Positions 1-8,127 of a DNA stretch of 36,750 bases are shown one piece after another. Source of the stretch: Candidatus Segatella mututuai (GTDB lineage: Bacteria; Bacteroidota; Bacteroidia; Bacteroidales; Bacteroidaceae); assembly GCA_002439605.1 (NCBI GenBank), contig DJOI01000010.1, positions 26,160-62,909 on the forward strand, read 5' to 3'. The notes beneath the pieces are model-generated. The model was not told the origin of the DNA. It ran no database searches and saw nothing but the letters and a program-made list of their open reading frames with translations. Both the position numbers and the translations under genes were made by a program. Positions within the stretch are counted from its first letter, which is position 1. Each line of letters opens with the position of its first letter.

Positions 1-54
1 TGATGTGCGCTTGCCCAACAGCTGATATGCGCTTGTCCTGCAGCTGATGTGCGG
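1..54. repeat. 22-bp tandem repeat, about 2.4 copies, cut by window edge
   Basis: Two full 22-bp units (1-22 and 23-44) share TGAT.TGCGCTTG followed by CAGC, and a third copy starts at 45 and decays after ten bases. The array may continue to the left of the window. It lies downstream of tsaE and contains no credible ORF. Confidence 0.7.
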
Positions 55-154
55 AACTGAATATATCCCAACATACGTGCCCATAGGTTCTTAACTTTTA
101 TATGGTAGTTCGTGGCTGTTTCGACGTAGAGCTGTTGTTGGAATCCAGTGCAGA

Positions 155-204
155 ATTTTATAATATAATGTGCACGTAAATATGCGAACATTATATTATA
201 AAAT
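155..204. repeat. Perfect 17-bp inverted repeat (hairpin)
   Basis: The arms at 155-171 and 188-204 are exact reverse complements and are almost entirely A/T; the spacer is 16 bases. It sits 33 bp past the tsaE stop codon, so it could end the minus-strand operon transcript, but no distinct U-run follows on the minus strand beyond the AT-rich arm. It could equally be a small inverted-repeat element. Confidence 0.6.
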
Positions 205-236
205 GTGCGCTTTGTTCTCTTGTTTTATGGCAAGGG

Positions 237-647
237 TCAGAAGGTGATGGTGCGGGAGCCATCTGCTTCGGCGGTGATGTGGACTTTGGTGACATCTTCG
301 GGGAGAAGGGGCTCTATGAGCTCGGGCCACTCTAAGAAGCAGAGGTTGCCGCCATAGAAGTAGTCTTCGTAGCCCATGTCATAGACTTCCTCTATTTTCT
401 TTATGCGATAGAAGTCGAAATGGTATATGGCTTCGCCATTGCCTGAGGTGTACTCGTTGACGATGGCGAATGTGGGGGAGGTGATGACATCTTCTACTCC
501 TAATTCTTCACATATGGCCTTGATGAAGGTGGTTTTTCCTGCTCCCATCTTGCCATAAAAGGCGAAGACTTTGCTTTCTCCCATGTTGTCGATGAATGTC
601 TTTGCTGCGTTGTGTATGTCCTCTAATGTGTTGATTTTTATTTCCAT
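237..647 (-). CDS. tsaE: tRNA threonylcarbamoyladenosine biosynthesis ATPase TsaE
   Basis: TsaE is the small ATPase that works with TsaB and TsaD to make threonylcarbamoyladenosine at position 37 of ANN-decoding tRNAs, in the cytoplasm. The 136-residue product has the family's usual length. It has a P-loop GKMGAGKTT at residues 32-40, the SPTF motif after it, and the aromatic/acidic FLEWPELIE stretch near the C-terminus. It is the last gene of the minus-strand run, 74 bp downstream of porX. The sequence identification is firm; co-transcription with porX is inferred from orientation and spacing. Confidence 0.95.
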   Translation of the reverse strand: MEIKINTLEDIHNAAKTFIDNMGESKVFAFYGKMGAGKTTFIKAICEELGVEDVITSPTFAIVNEYTSGNGEAIYHFDFYRIKKIEEVYDMGYEDYFYGGNLCFLEWPELIEPLLPEDVTKVHITAEADGSRTITF

Positions 648-721
648 ATTGCTATACTTTTATTGTTTCCTTATTCTATTGCCCTTAGGTGGGTATGTTA
701 TAATGATGAAAATTTTGATGT

Positions 722-2290
722 CTATCGCTTTCGGGGCGAGAGGGTGATTATGGGGATGAGCATCTCTTCCATAGAGATACCTCCATGCTGGAAGGTGTCC
801 TTGTAGTAGGAGACGTAATAGTTGTAATTGTTTGGATAGGCGAAGAAGGAATCACCATAGGCGAACACATACGAAGTGCTGATGTTCGGTGCGGGAAGTA
901 ATGCCTTGTGTGGATTCTTGATGACAAATACGTCCTTGGCACTATAGGCAAGGTTCTTGCCCAACTTGTAGCGCAGGTTTGTGTTGGTGTTTCTGTCGCC
1001 TACTATCTTCAGAGGCTTTGTGGCTCTTATGCTGCCATGGTCGGTGGTGATGATCACTTTATAATTGCTTTGCGACAGGAGTTTGAAGAGATCGGACAGC
1101 ACAGAGTGATGGAGCCAACTCTGGGTAATGCTGCGATAGGCAGACTCGTTGTTGGCCAACTCGCGAACCATCTTCGACTCGGTGCGGGCATGTGAAAGCA
1201 TGTCTATAAAGTTGATGACTACCACATTTAGGTCGTAGTTTTTCAGCTCATTATACTTATCTATGAATTTTTCGGCTCCCGTAGAATCGTTGATCTTGTG
1301 ATAACTGAAGGTGTTGCGACGGCGGTATCGGTCGAACTGTGTTTGGATGAGGGGTGCCTCGTTGAGGTTCTTGCCTTCTTCCTCTTCCTCGTCTACCCAC
1401 AAATCGGGAAACATTTGGGCTATCTTGTCGGGCATCAATCCACTGAAGATGGCGTTGCGTGCATACTGGGTGGCAGTGGGGAGAATGCTCATGTACATAT
1501 CTTCTTCGATATCGAAGAGGTCGCCGATATCATGTGCCAATACTTTCCACTGATCGTAACGGAAATTGTCTATGACGATGAGAAATACTTTCTCGTCCTG
1601 GTTGAGGAGAGGAAATATCTTGGTTTTGAAGATATCAGGACTCATGCAGGGACGTTGCTCGTTTTGGTTGGGAGAAGCGAGTTGCTGCATCCAGTCGAGA
1701 TAGTTCTTGGATACATATTTGGCAAAGCCTAAGTTTGCCTCTTCCTTCTGCATCTGCAACATCTCGGTCATAGGGCTGTTGGTGCTACTTAGCTCCAGTT
1801 CCCACTTCACGAGGCGACGGTAGATGTCCATCCAGTCTTTCCATGTGCGACAGTCCATAATCTGCATCGCCAACTGCTGGTACTCTTGCTGGTAGCTGCT
1901 CTGAGTGACCTCGGTGACAATCTCGCGCTGATGGATGTTCTTCTTGAGCGAGAGGAGTATCTGGTTGGGGTTGACGGGCTTGATGAGATAGTCGGCAATC
2001 TTGGAACCGATGGCCTGGTTCATGATGTTTTCTTCCTCGCTCTTGGTACACATCACCACAGGTGTGGCAGGCTGTATGTCCTTGATTTGCTGCAACGTCT
2101 CCAAGCCGCTAAGTCCTGGCATCATCTCGTCGAGCAAGATGAGGTCGAAGGTTTGCTGGCGGCACAGCTCGATGGCATCGGATCCGTTGCTTACCGTGAC
2201 TACCTGGTAGCCTTTTTTCTCGAGGAAGATGATGTGGGCCTTGAGAAGTTCCACCTCATCATCTACCCATAATAATAGTCCGTTGTTCAT
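722..2290 (-). CDS. porX: T9SS response regulator PorX (receiver + PglZ-type alkaline-phosphatase-fold domain)
   Basis: PorX is the cytoplasmic response regulator of the type IX secretion system; in Porphyromonas it is linked to the PorY kinase and the sigma factor SigP. The 522-residue product opens with a receiver domain: acidic pair D10-D11, predicted phospho-acceptor D54 in LLDEMMPG, T82 and K104. A C-terminal PglZ-like domain of the alkaline phosphatase superfamily follows, with metal-site-like motifs VIDNFRYDQW, NFIDMLSHAR, TTDHGS and QHGG. Family members have zinc-dependent phosphodiesterase activity. The length matches known PorX proteins of about 520 residues. The start codon lies 4 bp after the porW stop, indicating tight coupling. 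No porY or sigP is visible in the window. Confidence 0.95.
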   Translation of the reverse strand: MNNGLLLWVDDEVELLKAHIIFLEKKGYQVVTVSNGSDAIELCRQQTFDLILLDEMMPGLSGLETLQQIKDIQPATPVVMCTKSEEENIMNQAIGSKIADYLIKPVNPNQILLSLKKNIHQREIVTEVTQSSYQQEYQQLAMQIMDCRTWKDWMDIYRRLVKWELELSSTNSPMTEMLQMQKEEANLGFAKYVSKNYLDWMQQLASPNQNEQRPCMSPDIFKTKIFPLLNQDEKVFLIVIDNFRYDQWKVLAHDIGDLFDIEEDMYMSILPTATQYARNAIFSGLMPDKIAQMFPDLWVDEEEEEGKNLNEAPLIQTQFDRYRRRNTFSYHKINDSTGAEKFIDKYNELKNYDLNVVVINFIDMLSHARTESKMVRELANNESAYRSITQSWLHHSVLSDLFKLLSQSNYKVIITTDHGSIRATKPLKIVGDRNTNTNLRYKLGKNLAYSAKDVFVIKNPHKALLPAPNISTSYVFAYGDSFFAYPNNYNYYVSYYKDTFQHGGISMEEMLIPIITLSPRKR

Positions 2291-2294
2291 ATTT

Positions 2295-5200
2295 CTAAAA
2301 TCCTTCTAATTCAAAATATTCGTCTTCCAGATCATAGGAGTCTTCTTTTTTCTCCTTGTTGTCTTTCTGATTTTTCTTTTCTTCTGCCTTGTTGTCTTTG
2401 GTCTTGGGGGGTGCAGTTTTCTTATTGGCCACCTTGGCTGGGGTGGTCTTGCCTTTTGCCTGCTGATTTGTCTTTGCAGGCTGAGCAGTCTTGGCTGTAT
2501 CGGCAGCAGGTTGAGTCTCCTCTTTGATGACAGTAGTGCCCGACGCAGGCTGGGCTGGCAATGTTTCTTCTTTGCTGACGGTTGTGTCTTGAGGAATCTG
2601 TTGTTGCTGAGACTCATCGGGTATTGTCGTTGTGTTGTCGGGAGTAAGCTGGTTGTCTGTCTTCTCTTCTGATACGATGATGGTAGTCGAGGCGTTCGAG
2701 TCTTCTAATTCTGGGTCCTTATCTATTTTCTCCTCGGTAGAGGATGGCGTGGGCTCTTCTTTCTCCGTGACAATCTCTGTAGGCTCGGCAAAATCTACCT
2801 GGATAGGTTTTATGGGAGCAAAGTGCTTTTGGTAGAATTTATCGTAGTCGCTATAGGCGTATTGGGTTCCTAACAGTGAGAGGTTTTCCTGACTGATGAG
2901 ATAGGTGCGCGATTTACCCAGGAGGCGCACGATCTGTGTCTGGTGCAATACGTCATGGGCATAGAGGCGTGCTTCGTCGAAATTACGGAAACCTGTGATC
3001 AGCATGAGATGGATGCCGTCGCGCTCTTCGATGCTGATATCAAAGTTGCGGACAAGATAGGTTGTGAAGTTGAACTTCGCCATCTCGAAGAGCAGTTGGT
3101 TCTCGTTGACAGAGTCGGGCTGATAGGCAAGGAGGAACACAAAGTCGGTCTGTCGCTCTTGACTGAAGGTCTTCTGTGCAGCCTGCTCGTTCTCATTGAG
3201 TACGGTGCTACGTCGCTCCCACACATTCTCCAGGTCGAACTTGCCACCCTGGAGACGTTTTCCGGCATTGACCCCATTGACTATCATGCCAGCCATCTCG
3301 CTGAGTCTGCCCTCAGGATATTTCTCGACCAGGGTCTTCATATCTGCCACGCATCCTTGAGCATCACCCTGGTTCAACTTGCTCAGAGCGCGGATAAAGA
3401 TAAACTTGTCGCGGTTAGCACCCATGGGAAAACGGGTTGCTGATATATCAGAGTTGGACAGTACCATCTGGTATTTCCCCAGTTTGAAGGCCTCGTAGGA
3501 AGCAGCATAGAGCGAGTCTTCTATGTGGATGCCAAACTTGGCATTGTCAGCGTAGTAGGGGTCGGTAAGAAGGGTAGTCCACTGGCTCTCAGGATATTCC
3601 TTCTTGAGCCGTTCTACATAGGTGTTGGCTGTGGAAGGCATGTTCCTGCGGGAGTAGAGCAGATAGAGATGATAGAATACATCGTCCATGTGTTTGTAAT
3701 CCTTGAAATGTTCCTCAATACGTCGCAGGGTCCTCTCGCTCAGTGGCAGGTTGTCGAGTTTATCCTTGAAGATGACTCCCGAATGATACAGACCATCGGT
3801 GAGCAAGGCGTTGCTTGCCTGCAGCTGTTCGGCGGTGAAGGGAATTTGTGCCAGATAGTATTCACGTTTGTGTGGATCGTTCTGGGCACTGTCGGCTATC
3901 AGCTTGAGTGAGTCTTCCTGTATGGATGCCAGTGCCAAAGAGTCACGCATTTCGTCGGTCATCTCCTCTGCTCCCTGGGCTGAGGCTACGACGGTCTTGT
4001 TGATACGCTGCCAGTTGTCTACATTCTCACGCTTTCCCCACTGACGTTGGAAGGATGTCTTGCCCTGGCTTACAGCTATGGGGTTGTAGAAATACCAGGC
4101 ACTGTTGACCTGCGATGCGGTAGGTGATGATGTTTGTGACGGACGGTTGTTGGCAGAGGTGTTGCTTATTCCGCCATTCTGAGCCAACTGGCGCTGGGCA
4201 TTTTCTTCGGCTTGCAGGTTGCGTTCTTCTTTCTCCTTCTTCTTCAGAAGGGCTATCACGCGGTCGATGGCAGCATTGCGGTCAGACTTGCTCATGGTGG
4301 CAAGTTGCTGAAGAGAGTCCTGTAAGTGGACAATCTCGGTATAGGGGACGAGTTCATCGAGTACCTTTGAACGCTCGGACAGTTGGGCATAGTCCTTGCG
4401 GTCTTTGTCCAACAGGCCGATGGCCTCGCCATAACAACGGCGAGCGTCAGAATAGAGTTCCTTGGCCCAGTAGAGGTCACCCAAATGAAGAAGTAGTACA
4501 CCTTTCTCAATACCGTTGCGTGTTGACTTGGTATTGCCTTTCTCGTAAGAGGATATGGCATTAAGGGTATCACGCTTCAGCAGGTAGATGTTACCCATGG
4601 CATAATAGAGCTGGTCGAGATACTCCTTGTTCTTGTCGGAGGCTGCCATTCGGCGCAGGCGGCTGATGACCTGTTTGGTATTGGTGGATGCCATCACCTC
4701 GCTCATGGAGATGCGGGCGTTGAACTCCAACTCGTAGGGTGGGTTGAGGCGTATCGCATGCTTGAATGCCTTGTAAGCCTCGGTCTTATGCCCCAAAGCT
4801 GCCTGCAGCTGGCCCATGAGATACCACTCGCGGGCTTTTTGTTTGCGGCGCATCTCGTGCTTGATGACTTTGCGTAGGTATGGGATAGCAAGGTCGAACT
4901 GTTGGGTGTGGATGTAATAATCGGTATAGGTGTAGTCCCATTCTTTCTGGGCACGCCAGTGGATAGAGTCGCGCTGCATATTGCGGATGATGTCTTCGGC
5001 ATCGTATATCCAGTCTTGTTCGATATAGCATTTTGCCAACCATGCCTTGGCTCGTCCGTAGATGGCTGGCTGGGTCTCGAAGAGACGGCTCATATAGGCG
5101 AAGGTGGAGGCGGCACTTTCGAAGTCGCCTTGATAGAACTGCGAACGCCCCATGAGCATCCATGCCTTCCAGATGAAGGGATTGTACTCTCTGCGGTTGA

Positions 5201-5573
5201 GCCACTCGATGTCCTTGGCTGTCTTACGACGGCTCTTGTTCCATTCTGGACGCTGCTTGATACTGTGGCGCTGGATGGCTTTTTGGCATTTCTCGATGGC
5301 ACGGTCGTAGTTGGCCTTGCCCAATTCTCGGCTGTTCTTATTGCCAACGGTGTACAGGGGAATGAGTTCGGTATAGTTGTCTTTGTTACCTTGCTCTTTC
5401 TCCAATGAGGCTTCGATATATGCCAAGGTGCCGTTATAGTAAATGTTGTATTTGGAGTGGAAGGCATGCAGCCATCTGTTGCGCGCAGTGTTTTTCTGCG
5501 TAGAACAGCCTGTCACGGTGATGAGACCTATGACGAGGAAGAGGATAATATAGAGGGCGGAATGCTGTTTCAC
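2295..5573 (-). CDS. porW: T9SS-associated TPR lipoprotein PorW/SprE, unusually long
   Basis: PorW (SprE in Flavobacterium) is a tetratricopeptide-repeat lipoprotein needed for type IX secretion. The 1092-residue product starts with a lipoprotein signal ending at C23 (TVTGC). The conserved opening of the family follows (NRWLHAFHSKYN, TELIPLY), then many helical TPR-like pairs through about residue 420 and again around 620-920. Residues about 930-1092 form a low-complexity tail rich in T, P, K, E and Q, yet the final residues return to an ordered acidic/aromatic motif (DEYFELEGF). From memory the Porphyromonas protein is near 600 and the Flavobacterium protein near 870 residues, so this is a long version. 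It sits directly upstream of porX. Confidence 0.88.
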   Translation of the reverse strand: MKQHSALYIILFLVIGLITVTGCSTQKNTARNRWLHAFHSKYNIYYNGTLAYIEASLEKEQGNKDNYTELIPLYTVGNKNSRELGKANYDRAIEKCQKAIQRHSIKQRPEWNKSRRKTAKDIEWLNRREYNPFIWKAWMLMGRSQFYQGDFESAASTFAYMSRLFETQPAIYGRAKAWLAKCYIEQDWIYDAEDIIRNMQRDSIHWRAQKEWDYTYTDYYIHTQQFDLAIPYLRKVIKHEMRRKQKAREWYLMGQLQAALGHKTEAYKAFKHAIRLNPPYELEFNARISMSEVMASTNTKQVISRLRRMAASDKNKEYLDQLYYAMGNIYLLKRDTLNAISSYEKGNTKSTRNGIEKGVLLLHLGDLYWAKELYSDARRCYGEAIGLLDKDRKDYAQLSERSKVLDELVPYTEIVHLQDSLQQLATMSKSDRNAAIDRVIALLKKKEKEERNLQAEENAQRQLAQNGGISNTSANNRPSQTSSPTASQVNSAWYFYNPIAVSQGKTSFQRQWGKRENVDNWQRINKTVVASAQGAEEMTDEMRDSLALASIQEDSLKLIADSAQNDPHKREYYLAQIPFTAEQLQASNALLTDGLYHSGVIFKDKLDNLPLSERTLRRIEEHFKDYKHMDDVFYHLYLLYSRRNMPSTANTYVERLKKEYPESQWTTLLTDPYYADNAKFGIHIEDSLYAASYEAFKLGKYQMVLSNSDISATRFPMGANRDKFIFIRALSKLNQGDAQGCVADMKTLVEKYPEGRLSEMAGMIVNGVNAGKRLQGGKFDLENVWERRSTVLNENEQAAQKTFSQERQTDFVFLLAYQPDSVNENQLLFEMAKFNFTTYLVRNFDISIEERDGIHLMLITGFRNFDEARLYAHDVLHQTQIVRLLGKSRTYLISQENLSLLGTQYAYSDYDKFYQKHFAPIKPIQVDFAEPTEIVTEKEEPTPSSTEEKIDKDPELEDSNASTTIIVSEEKTDNQLTPDNTTTIPDESQQQQIPQDTTVSKEETLPAQPASGTTVIKEETQPAADTAKTAQPAKTNQQAKGKTTPAKVANKKTAPPKTKDNKAEEKKNQKDNKEKKEDSYDLEDEYFELEGF

Positions 5574-5591
5574 GTTGATGGCTTTTGTTTT

Positions 5592-6419
5592 TTATAAGAT
5601 GCTTTTATTCTTATAAAACAGAGAAACACCTGTTTTTATTGTCTTGCATAGGGCAAAAGTGAGGATGCTTACAAAGATGATGGTGGCACCAGAGGGAACA
5701 TTGAACTGATAGCTGACGAGGAGCCCGATGAGGCAGTCGAACCAACCCGCAATGATGCTGTAAAGGATGAGACGCCTGTAACTGTAGGTGAAGATACTGG
5801 CTGTCATTTGGGGAATGGTGAGCAGACTGATGGCAAGGACTATGCCTACCATTTTTAGGGTGGCAACAATGGTCATGGCGATGAGTGCCATCATGATGTA
5901 TTCAATCAAGGCAACAGGAAGATGTTGCGAAAGAGAAAAGGTGCGGTCGAATGCCACACTTTGGATGGGACGCAGAAAAAAGGAAAAGAGGATGCTGACG
6001 ATTGCCGTGAGAATCCCCAGCAGCCAAAGGTCGTATGTGCCGATGGTGAGAATACTGCCGAAGAGAAAAGATGGCAGGTCGGGCATGAAACCAGGGGTAA
6101 GGAAACAGCAGATAATTCCCACGCTCATGCCCAAAGTCCAGAACATGGCAATGGCGGAATCCTGTCGTATGTCCTTGCGCGAGGATGTCCATTGTACACC
6201 GAAAGCACTGAGTATGGCAAAGACCATTGCAGAGAGGATGGGGTTGATGCCGGCAAACACCCCTATGCCTATGCCTCCAAACGAGGCATGGGTGATGCCG
6301 CCGCTGATAAAGACAAGGCGTCGGGTAACAATATAAGTTCCTATGAAACCGCAGAGGATGCTTGCCAGAAAAGCTCCGGCAAGGGCGTTCTGGAAAAATG
6401 TATATTCGAGTATGTTCAT
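5592..6419 (-). CDS. Metal (zinc/manganese-type) ABC transporter permease, ZnuB family
   Basis: This is a membrane permease of the ABC-3 family, which imports zinc, manganese or iron. The 275-residue product has about eight hydrophobic segments and the family signature GGITHASFGGIGIGVFAGI near residues 35-55, with a second conserved stretch KMVGIVLAISLLTIPQMTA around 188-207. No matching ATPase or metal-binding lipoprotein is encoded nearby, so its partners must lie elsewhere. Its ATG overlaps the stop of the upstream small protein by four bases (ATGA), suggesting translational coupling. The transported metal cannot be told from the sequence. Confidence 0.9.
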   Translation of the reverse strand: MNILEYTFFQNALAGAFLASILCGFIGTYIVTRRLVFISGGITHASFGGIGIGVFAGINPILSAMVFAILSAFGVQWTSSRKDIRQDSAIAMFWTLGMSVGIICCFLTPGFMPDLPSFLFGSILTIGTYDLWLLGILTAIVSILFSFFLRPIQSVAFDRTFSLSQHLPVALIEYIMMALIAMTIVATLKMVGIVLAISLLTIPQMTASIFTYSYRRLILYSIIAGWFDCLIGLLVSYQFNVPSGATIIFVSILTFALCKTIKTGVSLFYKNKSIL

Positions 6420-6814
6420 GAGGCTGTGTGATGTTCCTGAATAAATGCTACGACTTCGTCTTTCAGCGTGTCGGGAAGGTTGATGCCCCGGAGAATGAGA
6501 CTTCTGTTCCAGGCTGCCACTTCCTCGGGCTGCATGGTGTATAGAACTTCTGAGAATTCTTCTACTTCTTGGGGAGTATAGTCGTGGGACTTGCGACCTC
6601 GGAAACGATCCAACTCCTCATCTTCGAAGTATTCTATTTCTTTGGCCGATGCTTCCATCAGGCATTCTTGCTCACATTTTGCATTGTCACCATTGCAGGT
6701 GTTGCAGGACACTCCTTCCTGAATGGGTGATTCGGAACCATTGCGATGGCTCAAGATGCCTAATAGGGCAGAGATGATACCTAAGACCACGAGGAATATG
6801 ACGAGATATAGCAT
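6416..6814 (-). CDS. Small single-pass membrane protein with a four-cysteine cluster
   Basis: The function is not recognised. The 132-residue product has one N-terminal membrane segment (residues 2-21) and no lipobox. A short linker with four cysteines follows at 37, 40, 47 and 51 (C-X2-C-X6-C-X3-C), then an acidic, helical soluble domain. The cysteines could bind a metal or an Fe-S cluster, or form disulfides; nothing here decides which. Its last codon overlaps the start of the ZnuB-type permease, so the two proteins are probably made together, and a role in metal handling is a reasonable inference only. Confidence 0.8.
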   Translation of the reverse strand: MLYLVIFLVVLGIISALLGILSHRNGSESPIQEGVSCNTCNGDNAKCEQECLMEASAKEIEYFEDEELDRFRGRKSHDYTPQEVEEFSEVLYTMQPEEVAAWNRSLILRGINLPDTLKDEVVAFIQEHHTAS

Positions 6815-6859
6815 GGGATGTGCGGATATATACTTACTGTTTGTGAGAAGGCAAAGGGA

Positions 6860-8107
6860 TTATGCCTTTTCGGTGATAACGAAACCTACAGAGCGGAGAT
6901 CTTCCCAGAAGTGGGGGTATGACTTGGTGACAACTTCGGGATGATTGATCTGCAACTGTGGAAACTTGAATGCCAGAGGTGCGAAGGCCATTGCCATGCG
7001 ATGGTCTTCGTAGGTGTCGATAGGTTCAAGGGTTGGATCGCAGGTCTCACCTTCCCAGATAAGGGTGTTGCCATTCTCGTCGTGAATCTCGTAACCCACT
7101 TTTCTGAGTTCTCGCTTTAGTGCCTCTATGCGATCTGTCTCCTTGATTTTCAATGTAGAAAGACCAGTGAAGCGGAAGTGTACTCCCATGGCACAACAGG
7201 CTACTGCGATGGCTTGTACCAGGTCGGGAGACCCCGTAAAATCGTAGTCAAGGCGTGGTGATGTGCAACGGTGGGCCTTCAGCTTGAGTGGGGCTATACG
7301 GTCACGTAACTCAAAACCGCTCTTCACTCCTAACAGGCTGAAGATGTACTTCACCACAGAGTCGCCCTGATTGCTGCAATCGGATAGACCATCCAGCTGT
7401 AATTCTGAATCGGGATTGGCATTGAGAGCCATAATCTCGTACCAGTAAGACGAGGCGCTCCAATCACTCTCTATGGTGTAGTCTTCTATTTGGGCGTAAG
7501 GGTGGGGTGCAACGGTAATGGTGTCTATGTCTGTCCATTTGGCATCGGCACCAAACTGTCGCATGATCCATAGGGTGAGGTCTATGTAAGGACGTGAGGC
7601 TATCTCGCCTGTGAGCTTCAGTTCAAGGCCCTTCTGCAGCATCGGACCTATCATCAGCAGGGCGGAGATATATTGAGAACTGATGCTTCCTACAACTTTC
7701 AGGTAGCCACCATCGAGTGGCTTCCCTTCGATATGGAGTGGGGGATAGCCTTCTTTCTCTATGTACTCAATATTGGCTCCTAAGCACCGGAGGGCATCTA
7801 CGAGGATGGCTATAGGTCGGTTCTTCATTCGTTCTGTGCCTGTGATGGTATGCGAGCCTGGGGTGCTTGCCAAGTAGGCGGTCATGAAACGCATGGCGGT
7901 ACCTGCCGCCTTGATGTTGATGTTTTCGGGCATGTCGCGCAGGGCTGCAACAATTACTTCCGTATCGTCGCAGTCGCTAAGATGGCTTAAAGGAAAGGTG
8001 CAGCCAGCCATCGCATGGATTATCAGGATGCGGTTGCTGATACTCTTTGAGGCTGGCAAATGGATGGCGCTGTTGATCTGTTTGGGGGCTTGGATAATAT
8101 ATGTCAT
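6860..8107 (-). CDS. aroA: 3-phosphoshikimate 1-carboxyvinyltransferase (EPSP synthase)
   Basis: AroA catalyses the sixth step of the shikimate pathway, joining phosphoenolpyruvate to shikimate 3-phosphate. The 415-residue product is near the usual 420-440. It shows the substrate-binding start PASKSISNR (K21, S22, R26), GTAMRFMTAYLA as the variant of the GNAGTAMRPL motif, SSQY(I/V)SALLM, IKETDR, and YEDHRMAMAF near the end. The start at 8107 places the conserved lysine at its normal distance from the N-terminus. It lies 20 bp downstream of the metallopeptidase lipoprotein gene, an odd partner, and 45 bp upstream of the four-cysteine protein. Confidence 0.95.
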   Translation of the reverse strand: MTYIIQAPKQINSAIHLPASKSISNRILIIHAMAGCTFPLSHLSDCDDTEVIVAALRDMPENINIKAAGTAMRFMTAYLASTPGSHTITGTERMKNRPIAILVDALRCLGANIEYIEKEGYPPLHIEGKPLDGGYLKVVGSISSQYISALLMIGPMLQKGLELKLTGEIASRPYIDLTLWIMRQFGADAKWTDIDTITVAPHPYAQIEDYTIESDWSASSYWYEIMALNANPDSELQLDGLSDCSNQGDSVVKYIFSLLGVKSGFELRDRIAPLKLKAHRCTSPRLDYDFTGSPDLVQAIAVACCAMGVHFRFTGLSTLKIKETDRIEALKRELRKVGYEIHDENGNTLIWEGETCDPTLEPIDTYEDHRMAMAFAPLAFKFPQLQINHPEVVTKSYPHFWEDLRSVGFVITEKA

Positions 8108-8127
8108 GTTGTGTTTTGTTTTCTTTG

